This document shows positions 16,501-23,977 of a stretch of DNA of 28,148 nt, one piece after another (the stretch's first letter is position 1; each line of letters begins with the position of its first letter). This stretch comes from Porticoccaceae bacterium (GTDB taxonomy: Bacteria; Pseudomonadota; Gammaproteobacteria; Pseudomonadales; Porticoccaceae). The notes under the pieces are model-generated. The model did not search any database. It was not told where the DNA came from and saw only the letters and a list, made by a program, of their open reading frames with translations. The translations under genes and the position numbers were made by a program. The stretch is taken from the NCBI GenBank assembly GCA_023255165.1, contig JALRJD010000115.1:1-28148 (forward strand), in the 5' to 3' direction.

Positions 16501-19500
16501 ATTCTGTCGCGCATGACAGAAGGGGAATCCGCGGAGCTTGATGGGCTGCCAATGTTCCGTGCACGTCTTGCCGAGTTGCGTGAAAAAGCGGTTGGTCATC
16601 TGTTGCGCGGTGCAGCCAATGATGCCACTGGTAAAGACTTTAGCGCGGTCAAACAGCTGATGGCGCACGGGCTTTTGTCGCTGCAGAATTATCCCGATCT
16701 GTACGATTATCTGCAGCGCCGGACGGCACCGCCCAGGGTAATTTTCAATGAATTTCTCACTGATCTGGATGCCATACAAAACCTCGAAGCGGATATAGAA
16801 CCGATCCTGCAGTTGGCCGAGTTGATGGCTCGTATTTACCGGTTGTTGTCGCAAATAGGCCTGTTCCCCGAGCAGACGATTATCGACACCCTGAAGCACA
16901 ACCATGAAAATTTACTTAACCTGTTCGATATGTTGGCCGCGGATCAGGACCTCAATCCGCTATCCGAGGATGACAAAAACAGTCTGCTGACCATCGTCGA
17001 TCAACTTACTGCACAGCTTGCCGAAAGGGTGGAGTCAATTGAAACTCTGGAGGAAGAGCCATTAGCGGAAATTGAAAAGTCCGAACTTGAGCCAGAACCA
17101 GAACAGGAACCTCAACCGTCTGCTGAAGATACTGCCGAGCCACAGGAGGAGCTGGAAGCTGCTGGGCCTGAGCTAACAGACGCAACTGAGCCAAATCAGA
17201 CTGAAAATGAAATTCCACCCTCCGAACCACCTGCGGCGAAAACCGAATCAACGCCAATGGTGGATACCGAGCTCGATCCCGAGATCGTCGCGGTATTTGT
17301 CGAGGAGGCCGATGATATTGTCAGCCATATCGAAGAGTTGACTCTGGCCTGGCGCTCGACTCCCAAAGAGTTGGAGCTGGCTGATCGAGTCAAGCGCGAT
17401 TTGCATACCTTAAAGGGTGGTGCGCGAATGGCGGGCTTCCGGGCGCTGGGGGATCAGGCTCACGCCATAGAATCGTTGATCGATGAGACCAAGGTGTACG
17501 ATAAGCGCTTCTTCAAAATCATACTGGCGCAGCAGGAAAAGCTGATCAGCACCTATGATATTGTCCGCCAGATGGCAGCTGGCGGTGATGTCAAAAAACT
17601 TAGCCAGCAGCTGGTCGACATTGAGGGCCGCGACGACATTATTGCCGAGGAGGAACCGCAATCCGACTCCGTGGCGAGTTTTATCAAATCGCTGACCGCG
17701 CCGGCGGAATCCGGGCCCGGGGCAACAGAGCGCCAGCCCGCCGCCGAGCAGAGCGCACTTAAGGGTGACATTAAAGAGGTTGTCAGGATCGGTGCAGAGG
17801 TACTCGACACCCTGGTCAATCTGTCCGGCGAAAATATTATTTTCCGTGGGCGGGTCGAAGAGCAGCTCAGTGAGTTCAATCAATTCCTCGACGAGATGGA
17901 TGCCACCATCGACCGTTTGCAGAGCCAGGTCAGACGCCTCGGCACTGAAACTGAAGCGCAGATCGATTACCGCCGCGAGCAGATAGAGGCCTCGGGGCAG
18001 GAGGCGAACTTTGACCCGCTGGAGATGGATCGCTATTCGCAGTTGCAGCAGCTGACCGGATCATTGATGGAGTCGGCATCCGATTTGCGCGACTTGAAAG
18101 AGACGCTGAATGATAGATTAAACAGCACCGAGAGCCTGCTATTACACCAATCGCGAATCAACACCGATTTGCAAGAGGGATTGATGAAAACCCGCATGGT
18201 GCCCTTTGCCAGAATTGTTCCGCGACTGCGCCGAATCACGCGCCAACTCGGCATAGAGCTGAAGAAAGACGTCGACCTGCGCATGGACAATATTCATGGC
18301 GAGATGGACAGATCGGTTCTCGATCGCATGGTGGCGCCTCTCGAGCATATGATTCGCAACTCGATCGACCACGGCATCGAAAGTGCGGAGGAGCGTTTAA
18401 AAGCGGGCAAACCGGCCAGCGGGAATATTGTTATCACCAGCTACCGGCAGGGTGGAGACATTGTGATTAAGCTGGCGGACGATGGGCGAGGTCTGGATGT
18501 TGAAAAAATACGCCGCCGTGCGCTGGAGAAAGATTTGATCGCCGAGGATGCGGCGCTATCAGCCCATGAGATTGCCCAGTTTATTTTCCACCCGGGGTTT
18601 ACCACCTCTGACTCGATTAGCCAGATATCCGGCCGAGGTGTTGGCATGGATGTGGTGAGCAGCGAGGTGCGTCAATGTGGTGGCCGTGTCGAGATTGATA
18701 CCTCGGCCGGTCACGGCACCCAGTTCACCATCATTCTGCCCTTTACCCTGTCGGTTAACCGCGCATTGATGATCAATGTCACCGGCGATCTCTATGCGCT
18801 GTCACTGAACTCGATTTATGGGGTGCACTTTATGCCCCAGTCAGTGGTCGATGAAGCGATCAACAGCAGCGGCGTGATCAACTATGCCAATATGGATTAC
18901 GAGCTCTGTTATCTGGGCACCCTGCTCAATCCCGAGATATCAAAGCGCCCCGACAGTTTGGGCAGTGATGCCGCACTGGTGCTGTTCCATTCCGACAACC
19001 GGCGCTTTGCGGTGCAGGTTGATGAGGTTATCGGCACCAGAGAGATTGTGGTTAAGACCCTGGGTTCGCAGTTTTCCATTGTGCCCGGTCTGGGCGGCGC
19101 AACCATTCTCAGCGATGGCCAGGTGGTGGTGATTATCGACCTTAATGAACTGGCACGAGTGGCGATTGTCGATCTGCCCAAGGTGGGTCAGGACGACCAG
19201 GGCGGCCTGACTCTGGATGCTCTTTCGGCGCTCGCCAATGAGTCGTCGCCAAATATATTGGTGGTGGACGATTCGGTGACGGTGAGAAAAGTGACCAGTC
19301 GCGTTTTGCGCCGCCAGGGCTACAGGGTGGCAACCGCCAAGGACGGTGTTGAGGCGTTAAAAGCCATGCAGGAAGAAATACCCGCGGTGATTCTGCTGGA
19401 TATTGAGATGCCCCGTATGGATGGCTTTGAAGTGGCCACAAGGGTCAGAGCCAGCGAGGAGCTGCGCAATATTCCGATTATTATGATTACCTCGCGAACC

Positions 19501-19617
19501 GGCGACAAACATCGCCAGAGAGCCATGGAGTTGGGCGTCGACCACTATATGGGCAAGCCTTATCAGGAAGAGCAGTTGCTGGAGACCTTGGACCAACTAC
19601 TAACGGCACAGAGCTAG
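13582..19617 (+). CDS. chpA: Hybrid chemosensory histidine kinase ChpA
   Basis: This is the central kinase of the Chp system, a 2011-aa CheA hybrid. Three canonical Hpt modules have histidines H694 (FHTLKGSGRM), H921 (LHTLKGTAEM) and H1275 (LHTLKGGARM). Two degenerate Hpt-like modules precede them: H54 in LHQINGPFKIL, and around 490 FKELQGALRIIG, where lysine stands in place of the histidine. Glu/Ala-rich linkers separate the modules (about 576-650, 786-880 and 1152-1230). A CheA dimerisation region starts near 1398. The HATPase has N1593 in MIRNSIDHG, then DDGRGLD and GRGVGMDVV. A CheW domain (about 1725-1865) and a C-terminal receiver with D1940 in LLDIEMPRMDG finish it. P. aeruginosa ChpA is larger (about 2470 aa) and has more Hpt modules. 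Confidence 0.96.
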   Translation: MSDVQVKSIKTFTGLEWLVGEIENSLNAAFNELETFTQNTGDETKIRFCIGHLHQINGPFKILECEGCILLVEEMEALTQAIIDKKVSNINEACEILVQAIVKLPIYLRQLLSTREDRPETLIRLLNDLRAAQGQALVSEGILFAPDLSAFEHAAENRIKVDANPATADLIKRLRQVYQLSLIKVIKQQDQAANFANLKKVLQRMGEISKGSWQEKLWHIAGQALSLTAAGEIGFSIALKKLFRALDSQLKNQANDIASGEPGTPDIGLLKNLLYYLTTTKPGTEPLQSIWREYKLADAFPSGTVDPDHGRLIPQYDSLVVRSLVAAIQGELATVRSALERFSLEGGLSADEVRESLPIVANMADSLALVGQGKLRDAASRLDKKLRAIFSVEGSSPTTGFGINDHAVAEAVQDLAEIELALNTWAASPDKFSGTVDLDRQQNQFEFDSASQALLAESRTGIERIKEAVVGFINSHWDMQLLTQVPGMFKELQGALRIIGLTRAASVVAGCAEYVENMIAEEQQVEWRALDTFADAITIIEYYLEQFHIDTGAQQEDVLKAAEESIYALLHGADALHSTPPLEAQDDQLRAEPEEIIEELVSLEQQQESVAPTETAGPEQETAERSAEVIPISDPSAQREMPKADAEEFVDDEIIEIFVEEADEVLEALTGLLPEWRNQLQDKELLAVARRSFHTLKGSGRMVGAANIGELAWSVEDMFNHVIDGRVSCSELMVDLSERAIASLAVMIADFSGRQPIEDSEQATAVATAIIGTAGRLASGEVLDQLPAELVGQVAGPDELAGKIDEEDEEEREQQTEEQSPPEVLEAAAEDEAQAASAAEKIAESDAQPDDVDLPAEKIDQVQQDGQDNAEGQEDHEAILLEIFVTEAQSHLKTIDEFVCKTRSAAPLYKTPPLALQRALHTLKGTAEMADFSQLSRLVAPLEEFIKELHHHHICVDDDIVDLVADATRFFRAILSRMTEGESAELDGLPMFRARLAELREKAVGHLLRGAANDATGKDFSAVKQLMAHGLLSLQNYPDLYDYLQRRTAPPRVIFNEFLTDLDAIQNLEADIEPILQLAELMARIYRLLSQIGLFPEQTIIDTLKHNHENLLNLFDMLAADQDLNPLSEDDKNSLLTIVDQLTAQLAERVESIETLEEEPLAEIEKSELEPEPEQEPQPSAEDTAEPQEELEAAGPELTDATEPNQTENEIPPSEPPAAKTESTPMVDTELDPEIVAVFVEEADDIVSHIEELTLAWRSTPKELELADRVKRDLHTLKGGARMAGFRALGDQAHAIESLIDETKVYDKRFFKIILAQQEKLISTYDIVRQMAAGGDVKKLSQQLVDIEGRDDIIAEEEPQSDSVASFIKSLTAPAESGPGATERQPAAEQSALKGDIKEVVRIGAEVLDTLVNLSGENIIFRGRVEEQLSEFNQFLDEMDATIDRLQSQVRRLGTETEAQIDYRREQIEASGQEANFDPLEMDRYSQLQQLTGSLMESASDLRDLKETLNDRLNSTESLLLHQSRINTDLQEGLMKTRMVPFARIVPRLRRITRQLGIELKKDVDLRMDNIHGEMDRSVLDRMVAPLEHMIRNSIDHGIESAEERLKAGKPASGNIVITSYRQGGDIVIKLADDGRGLDVEKIRRRALEKDLIAEDAALSAHEIAQFIFHPGFTTSDSISQISGRGVGMDVVSSEVRQCGGRVEIDTSAGHGTQFTIILPFTLSVNRALMINVTGDLYALSLNSIYGVHFMPQSVVDEAINSSGVINYANMDYELCYLGTLLNPEISKRPDSLGSDAALVLFHSDNRRFAVQVDEVIGTREIVVKTLGSQFSIVPGLGGATILSDGQVVVIIDLNELARVAIVDLPKVGQDDQGGLTLDALSALANESSPNILVVDDSVTVRKVTSRVLRRQGYRVATAKDGVEALKAMQEEIPAVILLDIEMPRMDGFEVATRVRASEELRNIPIIMITSRTGDKHRQRAMELGVDHYMGKPYQEEQLLETLDQLLTAQS

Positions 19618-19626
19618 AGCGGCCCA

Positions 19627-20283
19627 ATGCAAGACCTGCAGAGAAGCCCGCCCATAGAGTCAAATAAGGGAACATCAAATAAGGTAAGACCAAACCAGGG
19701 TGCCGTAAAAGTCTGGTTGCTGGGAGCATCTACCGGCGGGCTGGCGGCGATACGACAGTTTCTGAGTGCTATTCCTGTGCGCAACGATCTGGCTTTTGTC
19801 TATGCGCAACATATAGGTGCGCAGCAACTGCCGGTGGTAATGAAAATGATTGAAACGCACAGCGGCTGGTCAGCGCATGAACCGTCGACCGGCCAGATGA
19901 TAAAGCCGGGAACGGTGACGGTGATATCACCGCAATTTGAGACCAGATTTAGCAAGCAGGGTTGGGTGTTGCGTTTCAGCTCGCCCTGGCGTGGCCAATA
20001 CGCGCCTTCAATCGACCAATTGGCCAACCGCCTGGCGCAGCTCTATCGCCAGGATTGTGGAGCGATTATATTTACCGGCATGGGCAGTGATGGCGCCAGA
20101 GGCTGTCAGGCGATCAAGGAATATGCTGGCCAGGTCTGGGTTCAGGATCCTGATGTCTGCACCGCGCCATCCATGCCTGAGGCTGTGATGGCGCGCTGCA
20201 AAATTGATTTTGCTGGCACGGTTGAAGAGCTTGCAAAAAGATTACAAGGGAACGAAATACAAATGGAGGTTTGTCGCCGATGA
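19627..20283 (+). CDS. chpB: CheB-type methylesterase ChpB, without receiver domain
   Basis: This enzyme would remove methyl groups from PilJ glutamates, opposing PilK. Only the CheB methylesterase domain is present. The Ser-His-Asp triad is visible as S35 (LLGASTGG), H62 (AQHIG) and D155 (GMGSDGARG). The 218-aa length leaves no room for the N-terminal receiver of classical CheB, so phosphorylation control must differ. The N-terminal 26 residues are low-complexity and carry a 15-bp tandem repeat. The start is uncertain; the ATG at 19627, 7 bases after the chpA stop, has a weak Shine-Dalgarno (TAGAGCGG). The stop overlaps the chpC ATG by four bases. Confidence 0.9.
   Translation: MQDLQRSPPIESNKGTSNKVRPNQGAVKVWLLGASTGGLAAIRQFLSAIPVRNDLAFVYAQHIGAQQLPVVMKMIETHSGWSAHEPSTGQMIKPGTVTVISPQFETRFSKQGWVLRFSSPWRGQYAPSIDQLANRLAQLYRQDCGAIIFTGMGSDGARGCQAIKEYAGQVWVQDPDVCTAPSMPEAVMARCKIDFAGTVEELAKRLQGNEIQMEVCRR
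19660..19704. repeat. 15-bp in-frame tandem repeat at the chpB 5' end
   Basis: Units TCAAATAAGGGAACA (19660-19674), TCAAATAAGGTAAGA (19675-19689) and the weaker CCAAACCAGGGTGCC (19690-19704) encode SNKGT, SNKVR and PNQGA. The first two share 13 of 15 bases; the third shares 9 with the first. They lie between the start codon and the first strand of the methylesterase fold. Confidence 0.65.
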
Positions 20284-20771
20284 GTTTATTTTTTCTCGAT
20301 CAAAAAAAGGCCGTCGCCCAGATTGACTGTCTGTCCATCAACACCGGGCAGGCTAACCTGTTGGTTCCGATGCCCGCGGTTGCGGAGATTATTCTTAATC
20401 AGGAAACCATCGCGAGCGGCGACTCTCCGGACTGGATGTTTGGCTGGATCAGCTGGCGCAATCTGACTATACCGCTTATCGACTTTGCTGCCCTGCAGCG
20501 CGGAGAGACCTGTGCCGACTTTGGCGGCAGCACTCGCATCGTGGTGCTCAACAGTCTGGTCGAGGGGCATCAGCACCGCTATTACGCCATTATCTGCAAG
20601 GGATTTCCCCATACTCTCAAGGTTGAGGAAGACAGTGCGCTGTCGGCACAGGGCAGTGCGAACATGCCCGCCTGCATCAGTCAGAGGTTTGACCTCGATG
20701 GACAGTTGCTGGAGCTGCCTGACTTCGAGGCGATCGAAGCCCATCTGCGGGAAATACCGGATAATCACTAA
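20280..20771 (+). CDS. chpC: CheW-like protein ChpC
   Basis: This is a second CheW-type coupling protein, thought to link extra receptors or signals to ChpA. At 163 aa it is a single CheW domain: CLSINTGQANLLVPMPAVAEI, WMFGWISWRNLTIPLIDFAAL and IVVLNSLVEGHQHRYYAIIC. The ATG at 20280 is preferred over an in-frame TTG at 20271 because GGAGG lies 9 bases before the ATG. It overlaps chpB by ATGA. It is the last gene of the Chp operon here; chpD and chpE, which follow in Pseudomonas, are absent. Confidence 0.9.
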   Translation: MSLFFLDQKKAVAQIDCLSINTGQANLLVPMPAVAEIILNQETIASGDSPDWMFGWISWRNLTIPLIDFAALQRGETCADFGGSTRIVVLNSLVEGHQHRYYAIICKGFPHTLKVEEDSALSAQGSANMPACISQRFDLDGQLLELPDFEAIEAHLREIPDNH

Positions 20772-20807
20772 TAAATTCACCGGCATCCTGGCCTGAGACC
20801 GCGCGCA

Positions 20808-20822
20808 GGCAGGTGACTTGCC
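20808..20822 (+). terminator. Weak hairpin after chpC
   Basis: GGCAGG, a TGA loop and CTTGCC form a 6-bp stem (one G-U pair) in the 139-base gap between chpC and the acyl-CoA ligase. No T-run follows, so if this ends the Chp transcript it does so poorly or with Rho. The rest of the gap is AT-rich near the ligase, with TATAAC at 20882-20887 as a possible -10. Confidence 0.3.
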
Positions 20823-20910
20823 GTCCACAGATTAATAGTTTTAAGCGACTGCGCCGAGTGTTAGTCTGACCGTCAAATAACTATAACTAGAAAATATTGA
20901 GGTACTCCCC

Positions 20911-22533
20911 ATGAACGGCCTGATAATGGATTCCCAGCTGACCATCACATCGATCATGAATCATGCTGATCGAATTAATGGTAAAAGCGAAATCGTCTCG
21001 GTTACGGGCGATAATCCGCACCATCGATGCACCTACAATGATGCATTCAGACGCGCGCGCCAGATGGCGAATGCGCTCAAAGCAGTGGGCTTTGAGTCGG
21101 GTGATCGCATCGCCACATTGGCCTGGAATGATTACCGTCACTTTGAACTCTACTATGCCATTTCCTGTTCCGGGCAGGTCTGTCACACCATTAATCCGCG
21201 CCTGTTCCCCGAGCAGATTGAATTTATTATCAACCATGCAGAAGACCGGTTTATCTTTACCGACCCGATGTTTGTGCCACTGCTGGAAGCGCTGCAGGAC
21301 AAGCTGACCTCGGTTGAGGGTTTTGTGGTGATGACTGATGCGGCGCATATGCCGGAGACCAGCCTGAAAAATGCGCACTGTTATGAGACCTTTATCGAGG
21401 GCCAGCCCGAGACCTTCGACTGGCCCGAGCTGGACGAGCACAGTGCCAGTTCCATGTGTTACACCTCGGGCACCACAGGCAACCCCAAAGGCGTGGTCTA
21501 CAGCCATCGCAGCACCGTGTTGCACTCCATTGTTGGCTCTCTGCCCGATGTGATGAATCTCTCGGGTTCAGATGTGATTATGCCGATTGTGCCTATGTTC
21601 CATGTCAACGCCTGGGGCACCGCCTATAGCGCGCCAATGGTCGGCGCAAAACTGGTGTTCCCCGGCCCGAAAATGGCCGACGGCGAAACACTGACCAATC
21701 TGATTAACGCTGAAAAAGTTGGCTATTCGCTCGGTGTGCCGACGGTATGGCTGGCGCTGGTCGACTACCTCAACGCATCCGGAAGAACTGTCGAGACGCT
21801 CAAGTCTGTTGTTTCCGGCGGCTCCGCATGCCCACTGTCGCTGATGAAAGAGATGGAAAAGCACGGTGTTATTGTGCATATGGGCTGGGGAATGACTGAG
21901 ATGAGCCCGCTGGGATCCTACAATCGCCCGATGGATTGGATGCAGGAGCGTAGCGAGGAAGAACAGGATGCCTACCGTGTCCGCGCCGGCCGCGTGGTGT
22001 TTGGCGTCGAAATGAAAATTGTCGATGGCGACGATAATGAGCTGCCCTGGGATGGTCGTGCCTCCGGCGTGTTGCTGGTCAAGGGGCCATGGGTGTGCAG
22101 CGGCTACTATCGACTGGATGACAAACCCGCGGTGGATGCCGATGGCTGGTTTAACACCGGCGATATGGCATCGATCGATGAGTATGGTTATGTGACCATC
22201 ACCGACCGTATTAAAGACGTGATTAAATCCGGCGGTGAGTGGATCAGCTCAATTGATGTTGAGAATGCCGCCATGGCGCATCCAGAGGTCCAGGAAGCGG
22301 CGGTAATTGGCGTCCCTCACCCGAAGTGGACCGAGCGGCCGCTGCTGATTGTGCTGCCAGTCGAGGGCACCACACCGACCAAAGAGAGTGTGCTGGCCTC
22401 GCTGGACGGCAAAATCGCCAAATGGTGGGTGCCTGAAGATTGCGTTTTTGTCGATCAGATTCCGCACACGGCAACCGGTAAGATCAGCAAAAAAGATCTG
22501 CGCGATCAATTCAAGGACTACCAATACGCCTGA
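20911..22533 (+). CDS. Acyl-CoA ligase of the AlkK / DmdB type
   Basis: This AMP-forming ligase activates a carboxylic acid to its CoA thioester via an acyl-adenylate. The P-loop-like motif is CYTSGTTGNPKGVVYSHRS. MFHVNAWGTAYSAPMVGAKL, HMGWGMTEMSPLGSYNRP, GWFNTGDMASID, TITDRIKDVIKSGGEWISS and the C-terminal lysine in TATGKISKKDLRD complete the signature. The 540-aa length and the text VCHTINPRLFPEQIEFIINHAED place it with medium-chain fatty-acid ligases (AlkK) and 3-methylmercaptopropionate ligases (DmdB). The two cannot be separated by eye. The ATG has GAGG upstream. It stands alone between chpC and the EF-hand gene, so context gives no substrate. Confidence 0.9.
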   Translation: MNGLIMDSQLTITSIMNHADRINGKSEIVSVTGDNPHHRCTYNDAFRRARQMANALKAVGFESGDRIATLAWNDYRHFELYYAISCSGQVCHTINPRLFPEQIEFIINHAEDRFIFTDPMFVPLLEALQDKLTSVEGFVVMTDAAHMPETSLKNAHCYETFIEGQPETFDWPELDEHSASSMCYTSGTTGNPKGVVYSHRSTVLHSIVGSLPDVMNLSGSDVIMPIVPMFHVNAWGTAYSAPMVGAKLVFPGPKMADGETLTNLINAEKVGYSLGVPTVWLALVDYLNASGRTVETLKSVVSGGSACPLSLMKEMEKHGVIVHMGWGMTEMSPLGSYNRPMDWMQERSEEEQDAYRVRAGRVVFGVEMKIVDGDDNELPWDGRASGVLLVKGPWVCSGYYRLDDKPAVDADGWFNTGDMASIDEYGYVTITDRIKDVIKSGGEWISSIDVENAAMAHPEVQEAAVIGVPHPKWTERPLLIVLPVEGTTPTKESVLASLDGKIAKWWVPEDCVFVDQIPHTATGKISKKDLRDQFKDYQYA

Positions 22534-22616
22534 TAATCACCTTGCTGTCAGCCATTCGTCAACCGCATGTCACGGCAAGCGTTATGGTTGCGGCAAATTT
22601 AACAAGAGGATGAATT

Positions 22617-22970
22617 ATGCGTAAATTAATTGTTTTCACACTGGCCGCGGTATTTTCAGTAGTGGCTCTGGCCGGTCACCATGAAGGTGGCCCCGACGGA
22701 ATGAAACACCCGCCCAAAGGAATGTTCAAGCGGGCTGACCTCGATGGGGATGGCGTGATTTCCAGGGAAGAGCACGAGAAGGCTCTTGCCGAAATGACAG
22801 AACGGCGCCGTGAACATTTTGCCGAGATGGATACAGACGGCGATGGCTCGCTGAGCAAGGAAGAGGCCAAGGCGGGTATGGAGGAGCGCAAAAAAGAGAT
22901 GCAAGAGCGCCGCAAGGAAATGCGCGAGAAACGCAGCGAACGGGATAAGATGCACGAGGACGACGAGTAA
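22617..22970 (+). CDS. Small secreted EF-hand protein
   Basis: This is a 117-aa protein with an N-terminal signal peptide (MRKLIVFTLAAVFSVVALAG, probable cleavage after A19 or G20). It has two canonical EF-hand loops: D41-L-D-G-D-G-V-I-S-R-E-E52 and D72-T-D-G-D-G-S-L-S-K-E-E83. All calcium-coordinating positions (1, 3, 5, 9, 12) are acidic or serine. The C-terminal 35 residues are a highly charged Lys/Arg/Glu helix, likely a coiled coil. It should be a periplasmic calcium binder; its partner is unknown. AAGAGGATGAATT precedes the ATG. A strong terminator follows about 40 bases after the stop, so it is probably a single-gene unit or the end of the ligase transcript. Confidence 0.85.
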   Translation: MRKLIVFTLAAVFSVVALAGHHEGGPDGMKHPPKGMFKRADLDGDGVISREEHEKALAEMTERRREHFAEMDTDGDGSLSKEEAKAGMEERKKEMQERRKEMREKRSERDKMHEDDE

Positions 22971-23009
22971 TCCACATCGGCCTGTCGCGCCGCTGACAAG
23001 GCTGTAGTG

Positions 23010-23042
23010 AAAAGACCATCTAGTAACAGATGGTCTTTTTTT
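23010..23042 (+). terminator. Rho-independent terminator after the EF-hand gene
   Basis: AAAAGACCATCT (23010-23021) and AGATGGTCTTTT (23028-23039) pair as a 12-bp stem with the loop AGTAAC, and the T-run extends to 23042. The flanking A and T tracts would also let it work on the opposite strand. It ends transcription after the EF-hand gene. Confidence 0.93.
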
Positions 23043-23071
23043 GCGTTATTTTCAGGCTAACTGACCCCGCC

Positions 23072-23091
23072 TTGCCCGCTCTTAGGGGCAA
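23072..23091 (+). promoter_or_regulatory. Small hairpin in the rpe leader region
   Basis: TTGCCC (23072-23077) and GGGCAA (23086-23091) form a 6-bp stem with an 8-base loop, followed by TTTATTTG. It lies between the strong terminator and rpe. It could be a second weak terminator or a structure in the rpe 5' leader. CTAACTGA occurs on both sides of it (near 23057 and 23132). Confidence 0.25.
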
Positions 23092-23152
23092 TTTATTTGC
23101 ACCGCAAAAGGAAGTCACGCATAGTTACGGCCTAACTGATTTCTGGTGTTAT

Positions 23153-23821
23153 ATGACTGATTTTTTGATCGCTCCATCCATCCTTTCTGCCAACTTTGCC
23201 CGCCTCGGCGAAGAGGTCGACGCTGTCCTCGAAGCCGGCGCCGACGTGGTTCACTTTGATGTGATGGACAATCACTATGTGCCCAATCTGACCATCGGGC
23301 CAATGGTCTGCAAGGCGCTGCGCGATCACGGTGTAACCGCTCCGATCGATGTTCATTTGATGGTGCAGCCGGTGGATGATCTGATTCGCATGTTCGCCGA
23401 TGTCGGCGCGACCTATATAACCTTTCATCCCGAAGCATCCAATCATGTCGATCGCTCATTGCAGCTGATCCGTGATCTCGGCTGCAAGGGCGGTCTGGTG
23501 TTAAATCCTGCGACTGGCCTTGACGCGGTTCGCTGGGTGATGGACAAAATGGATATGTTGCTGCTGATGTCGGTTAACCCCGGCTTTGGCGGGCAGAAGT
23601 TTATTCCCGCGACCCTCGACAAGTTGGCCGAGGCGCGCAAGCTGATCGACAGCAGTGGCCATGATATTCGCCTCGAGATCGATGGCGGTGTCACCGTGCA
23701 AAATATTCGCCAGATCGCGGCGGCCGGTGCGGACACCTTTGTTGCCGGTTCAGCCATTTTTGGCGTCGACGATTATGCCCAGGTAATTGGCAGCATGCGC
23801 AGTGAGCTGGCGAAAGCCTAG
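23153..23821 (+). CDS. rpe: Ribulose-phosphate 3-epimerase
   Basis: This enzyme interconverts ribulose-5-phosphate and xylulose-5-phosphate in the pentose phosphate pathway. It is a metal-dependent TIM barrel. IAPSILSANFARLGEE, VVHFDVMDNHYVPNLTIGP (metal ligands H34 and D36), DVHLMV (H68), LMSVNPGFGGQKFIP and LEIDGGV (D177) are all in place. The 222-aa length is standard. The frame is open back to 23030, but that would start inside the terminator, so the ATG at 23153 is used despite a weak ribosome site (CTGGTG). It precedes the trp operon, as in many proteobacteria, but gph, which often lies between, is missing. Confidence 0.97.
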   Translation: MTDFLIAPSILSANFARLGEEVDAVLEAGADVVHFDVMDNHYVPNLTIGPMVCKALRDHGVTAPIDVHLMVQPVDDLIRMFADVGATYITFHPEASNHVDRSLQLIRDLGCKGGLVLNPATGLDAVRWVMDKMDMLLLMSVNPGFGGQKFIPATLDKLAEARKLIDSSGHDIRLEIDGGVTVQNIRQIAAAGADTFVAGSAIFGVDDYAQVIGSMRSELAKA

Positions 23822-23859
23822 GCGCGGCGAGAAAATATAAAATCATTCCCGCGGACGGT

Positions 23860-23887
23860 TTGTTGCGCCGTCCTAATTGATTACAAT
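23860..23887 (+). promoter_or_regulatory. Candidate trp operon promoter
   Basis: TTGTTG (23860-23865) and TACAAT (23882-23887), separated by 16 bases, resemble a sigma-70 promoter with a good -10 (5 of 6). They lie about 30 bases before the trp leader peptide. GGACGG/CCGTCC (23853-23858 and 23868-23873) forms a hairpin over the -35, which may be the weak end of the rpe transcript. The promoter call rests on sequence match only. Confidence 0.5.
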
Positions 23888-23914
23888 AGCAACCCTATCT
23901 ATCGGAGACAGGTC

Positions 23915-23977
23915 GTGAGCGACTCGAGTTCTAAACAGTTTGACATTGATTGTCGCACCTGGTGTTGGCGCAGCTAA
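23915..23977 (+). CDS. trpL: trp operon leader peptide
   Basis: This is a 20-codon reading frame starting GTG, with GGAGACAGG upstream. It encodes a peptide ending D-I-D-C-R-T-W-C-W-R-S. Two tryptophan codons (23960-23962 and 23966-23968) sit just before the TAA, in a Trp-Cys-Trp cluster. Tryptophan is otherwise rare, so this position upstream of trpE is the hallmark of a leader peptide that makes ribosomes stall when charged tRNA-Trp is scarce. No function is expected for the peptide itself. Confidence 0.88.
   Translation: MSDSSSKQFDIDCRTWCWRS

Noticed and set aside
16378..16905. 175-codon minus-strand frame within chpA
   Set aside because: A shadow of the chpA reading frame. The Gln/Leu-rich translation has no domain features.
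20887..21525. 212-codon open frame on the minus strand opposite the acyl-CoA ligase
   Set aside because: It covers the conserved N-terminal half of the ligase, has no known motif, and has no ribosome site or operon partner.
23030..23152. N-terminal extension of rpe to an ATG at 23030
   Set aside because: The extension would begin inside the terminator hairpin and its residues do not match the epimerase family; the ATG at 23153 gives the normal length.
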